Shown here one piece after another: positions 53,523-64,000 of a stretch of 64,000 nucleotides of DNA. Both the position numbers and the translations under genes were made by a program. Source of the stretch: Epiperipatus broadwayi (Eukaryota > Onychophora > Udeonychophora > Euonychophora > Peripatidae); assembly GCA_028023455.1 (NCBI GenBank), contig JAQFVV010000031.1, positions 250,001-314,000 of the forward strand, in the 5' to 3' direction. The notes beneath the pieces are model-generated. The model saw only the letters and a program-made list of their open reading frames with translations. It had not been told where the DNA came from and made no database searches. Every line of letters begins with the position of its first letter. Position 1 is the stretch's first letter.

Positions 53523-54699
53523 CCCTAGACAATTATTACTTGTTGCAATATCCTTGCATAGGCTGCAAGATATTAGTGCACATATATCTGACCACCCAAA
53601 TTCCATGTATTTGATAAGTTCTTTCAGACACACAAAAAGACTGATTTCAAACACAAATAAAATCATGTGGAAACACTGCCTTACTTACAGTGGATCCAAA
53701 TTGCTGCAATTGTATCACAGTGGTTCTTAAAAACAACTACATGAGATTCCCAGGGTATGATGCCAACTTTTTATTTCATATATCTAAAGGATACCCTTAT
53801 GCCCATTTCTAATAATAGCTATGATTTCAAATTACAACTGTACCATGACATTCTTGCAAATGTAATTCCAAAGCAATTTCTGGATCAAGAAGCTATTCTG
53901 TAACTATATATCAAAATATTGAACCCCAGTGTTACATCTGTTATAGGCAACAAAGAACAGTCAAAAGTAAATCTTACCATTATTACATCTATCAATAGCC
54001 AAGAGTTTATCCATTCCCATACATTTATTCACCCTCAATCTTGAACAATGTCCTACGGATTTTACACCCCATAAGACAAATAATGATAATGATGATCATG
54101 CCAAGTTCATTAATATACAAACAAACTGACTCAGATAATATTGTTTTCAATATTGCTCAATGTAACAACAGAAGCCAGCAGTGTATTAAATAAGATTAAT
54201 ACTGCCCCAAAAACTCTTATTTATAAACATACACATGACAATAATAATCCTAATTATAATAGAATCTCAAAAATTTTCCTGGAAAAAATTTATCCATGTT
54301 TATCACATATACCAGCCACCTTTCCCTCCCACAACACTTGTCATGAAACAAAAAAAGCTTGTATACTCCCTCCCCCAAAGGCTTTGAAACAAAAGAAAAC
54401 AAAAACAGATAGATATGGATTATGTAGAAATCAGTCATACTCTTATGCAAACTCAAGATCTCTTAGCTGATTCCATAGATCAATCTATTCATACCTCTCA
54501 TCAAGAACAAAAAATACACTCACCAGCTAGGATGGAAACATTGGTAGCTACGGATAAACAACCATTATAAATTACATAATTATATACCCAGACTTTCAGT
54601 TACACACCAACACTGACTGATGACTAGAATTAATTACTGTAAAAAAACTCTGATAAATGAAACTTAAAAATTACTGCAATTAATGTTCTAGGTATCAAC

Positions 54700-55400
54700 T
54701 CAGTGTCCAAACTTTCTTTAATTAAAAAAGGGGATAAGCAATATACAATGTCATGTACTTGGATAGTTTTAGATGAAAATATACAACAGATCACACACTG
54801 ACACTAATGCTTCCATCAAAGACAGGGATTCTGTACCTTCTCCAGGGACACATCTTCACCATCATCTGGAACTAGTATTATTATCACTTCCAGCTTTCCA
54901 TTTTCATCATTCAAGTTTATGTACACTTGAATCTCTTAATTACCACATTTCACAGCCAAATTAGAACCCTAATTATTACATTTGTATATATACCTACTAG
55001 TTCTACTGTTATTTTAACCATTATTCTGACAACCCTTTGCTTCCTCTTTCCCCAGCCAACTGTTGTAATGGGTGATTATTACTTAATAATTTTTCAGTTA
55101 TGAGTGATCAATGCTTTCTGGATTTCAACTCTATCACATTCCATAATAATCAGCATATCCCACTCATTGATTTTTGTTTTTACTCACCAATTCTACAACA
55201 TTTAATTCAATTTTGGCCTTGATCACACTCATTTTTCTGGCCATTCTGCAAATCTTTCATTCTGCATCTTGATGAACTACACGTCACAGCCATTGAGTTT
55301 TTCTCCCTTCATATACAACCGAGTTTTTCTTCCCTGAAACAAATATTATGTTGCAGAAATTACAACAAATAAAACTTCAGCCAGTCCATAGGTATCTAGG
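54700..55400 (+). pseudogene. LINE endonuclease-like region
   Basis: Lies immediately upstream of the LINE reverse transcriptase, where an apurinic-type (exonuclease-endonuclease-phosphatase fold) endonuclease is expected. Readable pieces include KDRDSVPSPGTHLHHHLELV (about 54815-54875) and a TVVMGDYY piece near 55062 that resembles the conserved GDF-N block. The frame is broken throughout, so the assignment leans on position. Confidence 0.5.
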
Positions 55401-55880
55401 TTTTATACAAATAATATTATTCAATATCCAACATCTCACCCACAGTTCACCTCCATCCTTCTGATTTACAGCATTGGCTGATGATTTTCATATATGTATT
55501 ACATGAATCAAACCTGCATATTATACTTAATAACAGTTACATGCACTTTTTCAGACTTATCATAAAACTCCCAACTGACTTAAAGAATATCTTGCCTTTA
55601 AGGAAAGAAGGATTTGTCTTATTCATCAACACACATGAATCTGAAGATATATTTGCTGGTAATATGTGTTCAGGCTATAACATGATTAATCCTATATACC
55701 AATTTTTCAAGCAGAGATTACAAATTCTCAATGCATTCCACTACCTTCAGATTTATCTAGATCATCTGATACTAATATTTTATTCCAAACTATATAATTT
55801 GCCAATAAGGTTGCCAGCATAAATAATTCATATCACCTAGGTTCTAATGGAATCCCTGCTTTTGTTTTTGCCCATATTAG

Positions 55881-56730
55881 GCATTTTATAGTATTATATC
55901 TGGTGACGTGGAAAATTTCTCTATACCAAAAGATATATATCAGAGGTCTTATCCCATTAACCAAAAACCAAGCTTAACCTCTACTCTTAAAAACTTTTTT
56001 TCAATCTTTATAAGGACACTGGAAAATAAGATACTGGAAAAAGTTGTAAATGATCATCTAAAGCCATACATACTTCCTCTAATCTCCAATATGAAGTTCC
56101 CAAGAAAAGCGCTTCTCCATACAGGCTTCTCTAATGTTTTAAGTGTTCTTGAACATAGTTCAAGACTGAAAAATAAGCTCCAATTGCTGTTAACTAGATA
56201 TAGTCCTCATTTGACTTTGTCTCTATTCCCATTTACATCGATATGCTAGCTAACACTACAATTCCTAGTATTCTACTTTACTTAATTACAAACTTACTGC
56301 AGGGCAGAGATATATATCACTATCAATGGAAAATTTCACCATCATTCACCTCTAACCAATACATCTCCCAAGGTTCTCCTCTTCATGCACTGCTCTTCAT
56401 TTTCTATATAAATCTATTAAATCATTTAAACACATTTTGGGAATCAAAATGAAGCATATGAATAGATTCAATGCAAATCATACATGGAGGTTATCACTGT
56501 CTTTCTGTCATCTTATAAGCATCTCCCCATATTGCAAAGCATTCTCAATCAATGGTCTGCCATGTATAAACTTAGATTTAACTTGGAAAACAGCAGTATA
56601 ATTTATATACACCAACAAACCATAGACTCAAATATTCAAAGAAACAAAACCTCTTTTTTAGGCTTCCCACTTTACATGAGGTCACTTGCAATGAAAAACA
56701 CCTTATAAAAAAAAGCTTTAAAAATGCTAC
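55881..56730 (+). pseudogene. LINE reverse transcriptase (copy c)
   Basis: Readable RT blocks in order: SLTSTLKNFFSIFIRTLENK and HLKPYILPLISNMKFPRKAL (55980-56110, the N-terminal block), a motif-B-like QYISQGSPLHALLFIFYINL (about 56365-56420), VITVFLSSYKHLPILQSILN with a degraded catalytic box (56487-56545) and LRFNLENSSIIYIHQ then TSFLGFPL (about 56570-56690). The canonical (F/Y)xDD pair is not intact, and stops at several points break the frame. Confidence 0.85.
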
Positions 56731-57339
56731 CATGGTTATTATCTCTTTCTCCAAAATTTATCTCTCCTTTATGGCTAACACTTCCCTATTTTATATACTC
56801 ATAATGATTACGATTTCTTATTTTGAATATTGATAAATTTTCAAAATTGTTTAATTCTGACATCTCCCCCTTCTGCAACAAGCTACTATAGGGCAGGAAG
56901 ACAGTTTCAAATTTATCTAAAAGACTTAGTTTCCCATCCATTAATAATGGTCTGGGTCTCCAAAGTATCCAAGTGGTTTATATCCAAAAAGCCAAAAATT
57001 CATTTGCATCAATTGTAAAAAAGTTCCATGTACTCCAATCACTACTACAAGTAATCCCTCTTGACAAACCTCCTCTTCTTTCACCTTCATTTTTTTATCA
57101 CAATTTACCACTCAATTCTATCAGCATCCAACTGATCAACATTTCCATAGACTGTAAAAAACACATACTGATTAACATATGCCATACTGTATGCAGTTAT
57201 GAATAAAATTTTTCCTTCTCAAATGTTTGGTATTAATAACATCCAACTACTCTGTTCATTCAAAAGATTCTTCCTTGAGCCTAATTTTTTTTCAATTTTG
57301 TAGTTCATTTTAACCTACATGCATTACTGACATCTCATT

Positions 57340-57650
57340 TTTTGTATCATTGTCTGTACAAAAATATAATCCATTCTGCACCTTATTAATGTGGCAGAGG
57401 AACACAATACCTTATCCAGCAATGTCAAGCCCTCAACCAAATCAAGATTATCATAGAGAATACATACTTATGACTATTTGCATCAATACTACAGCCAATT
57501 CAATCTTATCAGACGATACACCTCCTCCCCACAGCATCTGCAACAACATTCACCTGGTATAACTTCTGGTGCTTTGTGGCATTTTCTCCATTGGCAACAA
57601 CACCAACAGATAGCCAGTTGTTTCACTCATCAATAATCTATTAATAACTC
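57340..57650 (+). pseudogene. LINE ORF2 C-terminal region (copy c)
   Basis: Broken frames reading HALLTSHFLYHCLYKNIIHS, then ENTYL and FTWYNFWCFVAF parallel the minus-strand protein at 12482-12090 (YALPTSYFLRYRRLYTKIDP, FVLYAFWCTRCTFAF). The Cys residues of the knuckle are partly lost. Confidence 0.75.
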
Positions 57651-58384
57651 AAACCTAGGATAACAATACTACACTCACAGATTTTACAACCAACAATAAC
57701 AACATTCATGACTATTCAATAGTATCATCCATTTCTTTCAACATTGACCTTTACTAACTATCTTCAACACCATCCACCACCAGTCTATAGAAGGTAGTTT
57801 TCATCTATTACAAACCACTAGCTGCTCACCACATGTAATTCTATTCTCAATTGATGTTCTTTATACAGCACTCATAGCTTGATTTCATTCCACATAGATT
57901 ATAAGTTATCTCTCTATTGTAATTCAATATCAACAAATAAAAGAACAATAATCAATATTAATGTAGTGACCATAAATAACTTCCAATATAATGTCAGATT
58001 TTACAATTTTATATGACATCTAGCTATCTATGAACTTGATTTTTATATCGATCTGTTTTTAAGACTAATAATTACATTTGATAGCCACCTCTGTATCTAA
58101 AACTAGAAGCAGCATTTATAAAAAATATACTTTGCAATATGATTAACATAATCTTTACAATTAATTTATATAAAAAAGCTGTACAACATGATTGGACCAG
58201 TAATCCTTACAATCAAAGTTATGTAATACTATGTAACCCAATTGATTAATAAAGATTATTATTATTGAAACATTATTATAATAAGAATATTAGTAGTAGT
58301 AACAGTAAAAGTAATAGTAGTAGTAGATAGATTGAATTTAAATTTTTTGCAGATATATTGATAATTTAGAAATGTTGATACCTA

Positions 58385-58550
58385 AATATAAATTGTAAAT
58401 AATTGATGTAACTTTAAATATTGAATCACTTAAACCCAAGAAAAAAAGGATTGCCACTGCAAACATTGCAATAAAGCCTGTTCAATTTTTGTGAACAAAA
58501 TTTAATAAAATTATTGTTAAAACCTAATAATAATCATAATAATAACAATA
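58385..58550 (+). mobile_element. Short LINE 3' terminus
   Basis: Ends attattgttaaaacctaata followed by AAT-type triplets, resembling the 3' ends at 44690 and 58260. It separates LINE copies c and d. Confidence 0.5.
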
Positions 58551-58559
58551 AAATAGAAC

Positions 58560-61262
58560 TTAAACTTAATCCCACTTACCTCACAGACCCCTCTGCCGAA
58601 AAACTCACAATTAACCTTAATGGCGATTAAACAACATCCATTCAATTACATAAAACAAATTAACTCCAGGCAACACCCATTCAATTACATAAAACAATTT
58701 GTGATTCTTACCTCATTCATTTCAGGCTTTCCAAATCTTATTTTATATTTAACAAGCTACACCATATGGATATAGATCCAGTTTAGAAATATCTTGTCTT
58801 CATACACATATCATTTAATATATAACACTTAACATGATGTCACCCCTTACCTCTGTTTTTAATATGTGTGAGTTACACCACTACTAAACTCACCCACCAA
58901 ACACACCAATATTTAATCAGGCTCAGCAAACAGTCAAACTTTGCAATCAAAAAAAAAAATCTGCTTAACCCAGCAGCACATATAAACAAGAACATATATA
59001 TTCTGAATGTTGGGTTACCCATCTCCATCAAAGATCTTGATGGCATTGCAAACTGACAAAGATGTGTGTATTGGATATAATTTGATATATTTACTCTATC
59101 AGTACACAGTTTTGGACCACCTAAAACTACTATCTCTTTCTAAACTAGCCAATTTGCTATTAAACTTGCCACTATTTGGAAGACTCTTGTCAGCCTGTGC
59201 CTCATGGAATTCCTACATTCATCTAAAGTTACCTTAGTTATCTCACTACACAATATATTTGTAGGATGGACGATGTCCTATCCCAGAAGATATACAGTGT
59301 AAAATGATTGCATCCAATTACCATTATGCCCTTCACTAAAACACCTGAGGCTACCTCTCATCTAAAACCAAAATCTGATCTCTCTTCATGGACCCACTAG
59401 CCATAAAACACTTGAAAAAGTAATCAAAGACTGAATTAGGTCATACATATTTTAATTATTATCACATCTACGGTTTGCCAAAAAAGGCTCTTTCATTAAT
59501 GAAGCAGAAAATTCTAAACAGTCCAAAAAAATAAAAAACACAGTCCCTTGCAATTCAGCTTGGTATACAAGAAGCTTTTTATTTCATCTCAATTATTCTA
59601 CTTATTGAAATGTCCACTAACATCACCAATCCACCTACTCTGTTACACATAATCACCAACCTACATCTGAATCATGAGTTGAACATCAGCAAATTCTTCA
59701 TCCTTCAATCCCATGCAGACAATCTCATAAGAATTGTCCATAAGTTCATTATTTTTACACTTTACATAAATCCATTTTTACAGCAAATACAACCAGAATC
59801 AAAATTCCACCCATCCAGCAATACATTTACTGCACAATTTACTTAAATGAGATCACTATCTTGCTGAAGGATTGCCCATAAGTTCATTATTTTTTACACT
59901 CTATATAAATCCATTTTACAGCAAATACAACCAGAATCCAAATTCCACACATTCAGCAATATATTTCATGCATAATGTACATAAATGAGATCACTATCTT
60001 GCTATTTTTTCATAAACAACTCCCCATATTACAAACCATTCTTAATGATTACACAGCAGTCTGCAAACTGCACTTTTATCCCAAAAAACTGCTGCATGTA
60101 CTCTATTCCAAATAAATCATATTCCTAAGTATTTCAAAGAAAACCTACTTCATTCTTAGGATTTTCCTTTTACAAAGTCTCCATTCTTATGAGACTCACA
60201 ATACAAACCAAGTTGTAAGATTCTGTAATGCAAATTACCCAACTCATTTTTAAGGCATATCTATTAATCTACTCCAAGATACACTTCTTCAATAGTGTTT
60301 TCTATGGCAAAAATTGCATACTATGCACCTATTATAAAATTTTCAAAGATGTTCATTTTTCTCATCAACTCCTTGTGCAATAAATTACTTGGGGGCCTAA
60401 GACCATATATATATATTCATAAAACTGCTCAACCACCAACCCTTGTACAATGGTGTAGGTCTACACAGAATTCAGGTGTTTTATACAGAAAAAGCCATTA
60501 CTTAATAGTTGCTATTACAAACCAGTTACAAACCCTTCTGTGCCTGTTGAAAGTAATTCTTACAACTAAATCTTCTTCACCAACACCATTTCTTACAGTT
60601 CTTATTCACTCAGTTCTAGGTACCATCAACCATATCAGCCTCTCACACAATTTTAAGTACTCTTACTGGCAAATATATAACCTGCTTTATTCAGATCCTA
60701 AAAATGACTACCCCCACCCCACATGCTTGGGGAAAATATTTATCTCCTTCTCTGCCAGTTTAAAAAATAAACCTTAGAACTGGAGTTTTTTGACTTCATA
60801 ATTAGACTCAAGCTGCATATACATCGAAATTTTTTCCTGCAGTATTATCATTTGTCCAAAAATATTATCCCATTTTGTGGGCTAAAGCCATGGAGCTGAG
60901 GAGACTAATCTATTTCTCAATGAATGCTGGACATTAAACTTCACATGGCAAATTATGACAAAAGCATACAGGCAGCCTTCTACTTCCATTACCATATAAC
61001 TCAATGTTTCCATAGATTAAACATTTCTGCAGTGCATAAAGTCACATTTACCCTGTCTGACTTCTGGTGTATGCATTGCACCTTCTTGTTGAACAATAAC
61101 TTTGAGAGATGTCCATCCTTATTTATCAGTAAATTATATCAGCAAAAATCACAAGATAACAACATATCTGGATCATTCATTAAAGAGCAGCCCAATATAA
61201 AAGTGGCCACTTCCACAGTAGGCATGACAAATAACCTTCATGGCATTTCATCTGCTTCATAA
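58560..61262 (+). pseudogene. LINE copy d (diverged relative)
   Basis: Broken LINE ORF2 related to copies b and c. RT-like pieces include FNYYHIYGLPKKALSLMKQK (about 59450-59510), LIEMSTNITNPPTLLHIITN (59600-59660) and FIIFTLYINPFLQQIQPESK (about 59740-59800). The C-terminal part (61050-61150, SDFWCMHCTFLLNNNFERCP) parallels FVLYAFWCTRCTFAF at 12 kb. No AAT tail is present at its end. Contains two small tandem duplications (58625-58700 and 59735-59990). Confidence 0.75.
59735..59990. repeat. ~130-bp tandem duplication inside LINE copy d
   Basis: tccataagttcattattttt, then acagcaaatacaaccagaat and aatgagatcactatcttgct occur in both units (from 59738 and from 59876). Confidence 0.9.
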
Positions 61263-61596
61263 TACAAGTGTTTGAAATAGTGAAGATGTGTAGCCCATAC
61301 AAACAGCTTCACCTAGATTAGAAATAGTTAAATAGTTGAGCACAATTACTTTGCATATCCTTGTTTTGAAATTTTTTTAAGTGTGTTTAATTAATATCTG
61401 TATTTATTTTTAAAAGGTATGACTTGCGGATTTATTAATTTTTATTATTTATTTATGTGGCATTTTTTATTTCTATTACGTAGAATTCAAACAGGCAAAA
61501 CTCTTCATACAGTATTGCCAATATGGAGATGTTTGCCTGTTTGAATAACAGTTATAAGCAAGCATAAGAAATGGTGATACGTAGAATTTAATTAAA
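61263..61596. other. Spacer with hairpin and 11-bp direct repeats
   Basis: ttcaaacaggcaaa (61486-61499) pairs exactly with tttgcctgtttgaa (61532-61545). The ~90-bp stretch containing the hairpin lies between direct repeats tacgtagaatt at 61477-61487 and 61578-61588, as if a small hairpin element had inserted there with an 11-bp duplication. Confidence 0.75.
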
Positions 61597-63370
61597 ATGA
61601 ACAAGTTTTTAATTAAGGAACAAAAATTAAAAGATCACGCTAATATATCAAATACAGCTTCATCTAGTAAATTAAAAACGAAATTAAAAACAATTATTCA
61701 TCAATATAATAAAAAAAATTTATCCTTTGGTCTTGTCTATAGAGAAGAAAATACACCACATTCCACATGTGTAATTTGTGGTGAAACAATAGCAAATGAA
61801 GCTATAATTTCTAGCAAATTAAAAAGACATTTGCAATCCAGACATTCCCAATTGTGGAATATTTCAGATGATTTGCATTCAATAATACTAAGCAAGCAAA
61901 AATATGGATTAATACGTAACGTTTTCAGACAAATAACAATTGAGATTAAGCAGTTGCAGAAATCGTAGCTAGAAAAATAAAATGTCATCCAATTACAAAA
62001 TTTATTATTTTATTGTTATAAAAATAATGTTTAGAGAAGAATATGCAAAAGAGTTTTGGAAAAATTCCACTCTCAGATAATACAGTTTCTTGAGCTATTA
62101 AGAATTTATCTAAAAATATAGAATTTTAAATAATATCTCATGTCAAATAAGCAAATTATACTTACAATTTATTCGAATGAACCTGATACTAATGATAAAC
62201 CATAACCTTTAGCATTCGGTAAATTTGTTTGCAAAAAAGAAATCATAGAACTTTCTTAACTCCTCGGAACAACAACAAAAGACAAGATATTTTCTATTGC
62301 ATGGATAATTACTACAATTGTTATAATCTCTCATGGACATTATTGCATATGTATTTGTGCAAATGGAGTCCTGTCATGTCTAGAAGTATAAAAGAATTTG
62401 TGGTTATTGTCCAAAAAAGAGTCCAAAAATTATTTTTATACATTGTGTTTTGCACAGAAGTGTTAGAATCAAAATCATTAGTTCCTGAATTACAAACAGT
62501 TCTAAACAATATTATTTAAAGCATTAATTATATATAAAAAGCAGGCCATTGTAATCAAGGTTATTTGCAGAATTATGTTACTCAATAAAAGCTTCTAAAT
62601 GCCATTCTTTTTGCAGATAGAAATGAGATGGTTCTCTCCAGAAAGAGTTATATCAAGACTCCATAAATTAAAAAATATATATTTTTTTTTTAAATGCAAC
62701 ATTCTAAATCAGGTGATTTATTTTGCATTAAGGTTTAGTGAAATCAAGTTGCAAATTTTGCAGAATTATATCCATGTTTGAACACTCTTAATAAGAATAT
62801 AAAGGGAAGTCATAAAAATATTCTCACCTCTACACAAAAAATTAATGATTTCAGAGAAAAATTACTATTTTGGAAGAAAATGATTAAAAGACAAAATATA
62901 GTAGGAATATATGAACTAAGGAAAAGATATAAAGTGAATAACAGTTTTATTGAAGACATTTTACAATGTTTAGAGTTATTGTATACAATTTTTTTTAAAA
63001 AAAAATCCTGTACCTACACTTGACAATATCTCTGGATTAGGTAAAAAATCTATTATACATCAGCTCATTTAAATATTATAGAAAAGAAAGAATTAACAGA
63101 AATAATAAATGATAGATAATTGCGATTAAAATATGCAACAACAGATATTACATCATTTGATAATCCCTTAAGAGTGAATTTCCAAATATTACAAAAAAAG
63201 CATTAAAAGTGTTTTCTCCATTCTTAGCGTGAAATTTATATAAAGAAAGTTTTTATGCAATGAACAATATTTAAAACAAAAATTGATCACAGTTATAATC
63301 CTTAGAAAAAAATTTCAAAATATGCCTATCCGAAATTCAATTTTGTGAAAAAGATATTTTAATACTAAAC
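61597..63370 (+). pseudogene. ZBED5/SCAND3-like hAT transposase relic
   Basis: The first ORF (61597-61968, 123 codons) has a BED-type zinc finger: CVICGETIANEAIISSKLKR followed by HLQSRH. Further pieces in order resemble the rest of ZBED5/SCAND3-type domesticated hAT transposases: GKIPLSDNTVS (about 62060), SFGKFVCKKK-like coding near 62215, ELFLTPR-type coding, NYYNCYNLSWTLL (about 62309-62350), VQKLFLYIVFCTEVLESKSL (about 62420-62480) and EMRWFSPERVISRL (about 62620-62665). The C-terminal dimerisation region lies at about 63000-63350. Repeated stops and frameshifts break it, so it is a pseudogene of a transposase or of a domesticated gene. Confidence 0.85.
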
Positions 63371-63388
63371 ATTTATTTCAATTAAATT

Positions 63389-63632
63389 CTTTTATTTACC
63401 ATGCATTAAAAAATTGTTTCTTCAACCACAATTAAGGATTTTAGATTTAACTTAAACTAAAAGCCATTGGAGGCTTCAGAAAATAATTAAGTCAATCTCT
63501 CATTATAAAACATAGGGATTGACTTTGTTAATTTCTGGACACTCCCTCATGCTTTTATTTCAAATTAAATCTAAAAATTTCATTTGTTGTTGAACTAACA
63601 ATTTTTTTCATTTAGTGCATGGTAAATAAAAG
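63389..63632. mobile_element. 244-bp palindromic MITE
   Basis: cttttatttaccatgca at the left is the exact complement of tgcatggtaaataaaag at the right. The arms (63389-63500 and 63520-63632) pair along nearly their whole length with scattered mismatches, leaving a loop of about 18 bases. There is no ORF. This is a foldback-type MITE or a fossil hairpin. Confidence 0.85.
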
Positions 63633-63814
63633 CATTTAATTTTTAAAAAATGTTTATCTCTATTATCTTTAACTTTTTAGTAAATGTAAATCTATAGTAT
63701 ATTCTATTTTAAATCAACTAGATGTTTATAATGTAATATATATCATTAGATATTTTTGTTATAAGTTAATACATAAAATCCTTATGTATATAGCCTATTT
63801 AGTATGTGTACATT

Positions 63815-63915
63815 ATAATATATTGTACCAGTCAAAATAGTATGCTCACTTAACAAGATTCAAATCCTAAGCAAAAGTACCTCGAATCCAATCATACTTG
63901 AAATACACAGGTCTG
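63815..63915 (-). repeat. Dispersed ~80-bp repeat, copy 2
   Basis: Inverted relative of the block at 6425-6515 (see that entry). The rest of the window end, 63633-63814 and 63916-64000, holds nothing I recognise. Confidence 0.6.
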
Positions 63916-64000
63916 GAGCAGTCCTGAATTCTAACCTATTTGCCTATTCTTCGAATCTCTGACCCAATGAACAACAATTCTGATGACACAGTAAAATTAT

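Larger units (their letters stand above)
51290..58270 (+). mobile_element. Long LINE copy c, interrupted by a hAT element
   Basis: The longest member of the plus-strand LINE family. In order: two tandem ~150-bp units at about 51428-51577 and 51580-51725 (each starting gagttccaaagttcaaa), possibly 5' untranslated repeats; Thr/Ser/Pro-rich broken coding (51740-54700, with a hAT element inserted) that might be ORF1; an endonuclease-like region (54700-55400); reverse transcriptase (55900-56720); the C-terminal zinc-knuckle region (57340-57640); and a 3' untranslated region ending attattattgaaacattatt at about 58260-58277. The 5' limit is uncertain. Many stops make it inactive. Confidence 0.7.

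Overview
This window looks like nuclear DNA from an AT-rich invertebrate animal genome. The evidence is a secreted ADAMTS-type metalloprotease, a Merlin DNA transposon, hAT elements, a ZBED5-like transposase relic, Penelope-like, Gypsy and several LINE retroelements, a short tRNA-derived SINE and very long ATT/AAT microsatellites. I see no operons, ribosome binding sites, rRNA genes or canonical tRNA genes. The phylum cannot be fixed from the sequence; molluscs, cnidarians and chelicerates are all compatible.

Only one gene looks intact: an intronless, minus-strand, 651-codon ADAMTS-like protease at 33495-35450. Nearly everything else recognisable is a mobile element, mostly decayed.

1-13 kb: a decayed Gypsy pol (914-3430); a head-to-head pair of Penelope-like relics carrying GIY-YIG remnants (6.6-8.0 kb); and the first copy of a 2-kb direct repeat (7968-12895), which is interrupted by a 2054-bp solo-LTR-like insertion and by a LINE fragment lying inside an ATT microsatellite. 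13-18 kb: a coiled-coil ORF, then the second copy of the direct repeat (15716-17664), which carries a SINE. 18-23 kb: mostly unrecognised AT-rich DNA with one strong inverted repeat (21640-22140).

23-31 kb: a second pair of direct repeats, about 2.6 kb each (A 23380-26810, B 28331-30900). Copy A is interrupted by a SINE and a LINE 3' end, and a coiled-coil ORF lies between A and B. Both repeat pairs therefore have the layout repeat, coiled-coil ORF, repeat, which could mean LTR elements with very long LTRs and a gag-like ORF. That is inference.

33-38 kb: the protease gene, followed by a complete-looking but frameshifted Merlin element (36033-37371). 39-43 kb: a SINE with a good target-site duplication, unrecognised DNA and a 421-bp tandem duplication. 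43-61 kb: a dense set of related plus-strand LINE copies whose 3' ends run into AAT repeats, one unrelated minus-strand LINE, a 1.7-kb element with terminal inverted repeats (48943-50676) and a non-autonomous hAT element with an exact 8-bp target duplication (51951-53522). 61-64 kb: a broken ZBED5/SCAND3-like hAT transposase and a 244-bp palindromic MITE.

Several repeats exist in two copies, one interrupted and one not. This lets insertion boundaries and relative order be read directly: the solo LTR, the LINE insertions and two of the SINEs arrived after the repeats they sit in were duplicated. I did not find a convincing new biological system. The best leads are the intronless protease, the repeat/coiled-coil/repeat elements and the tRNA-like SINE family.
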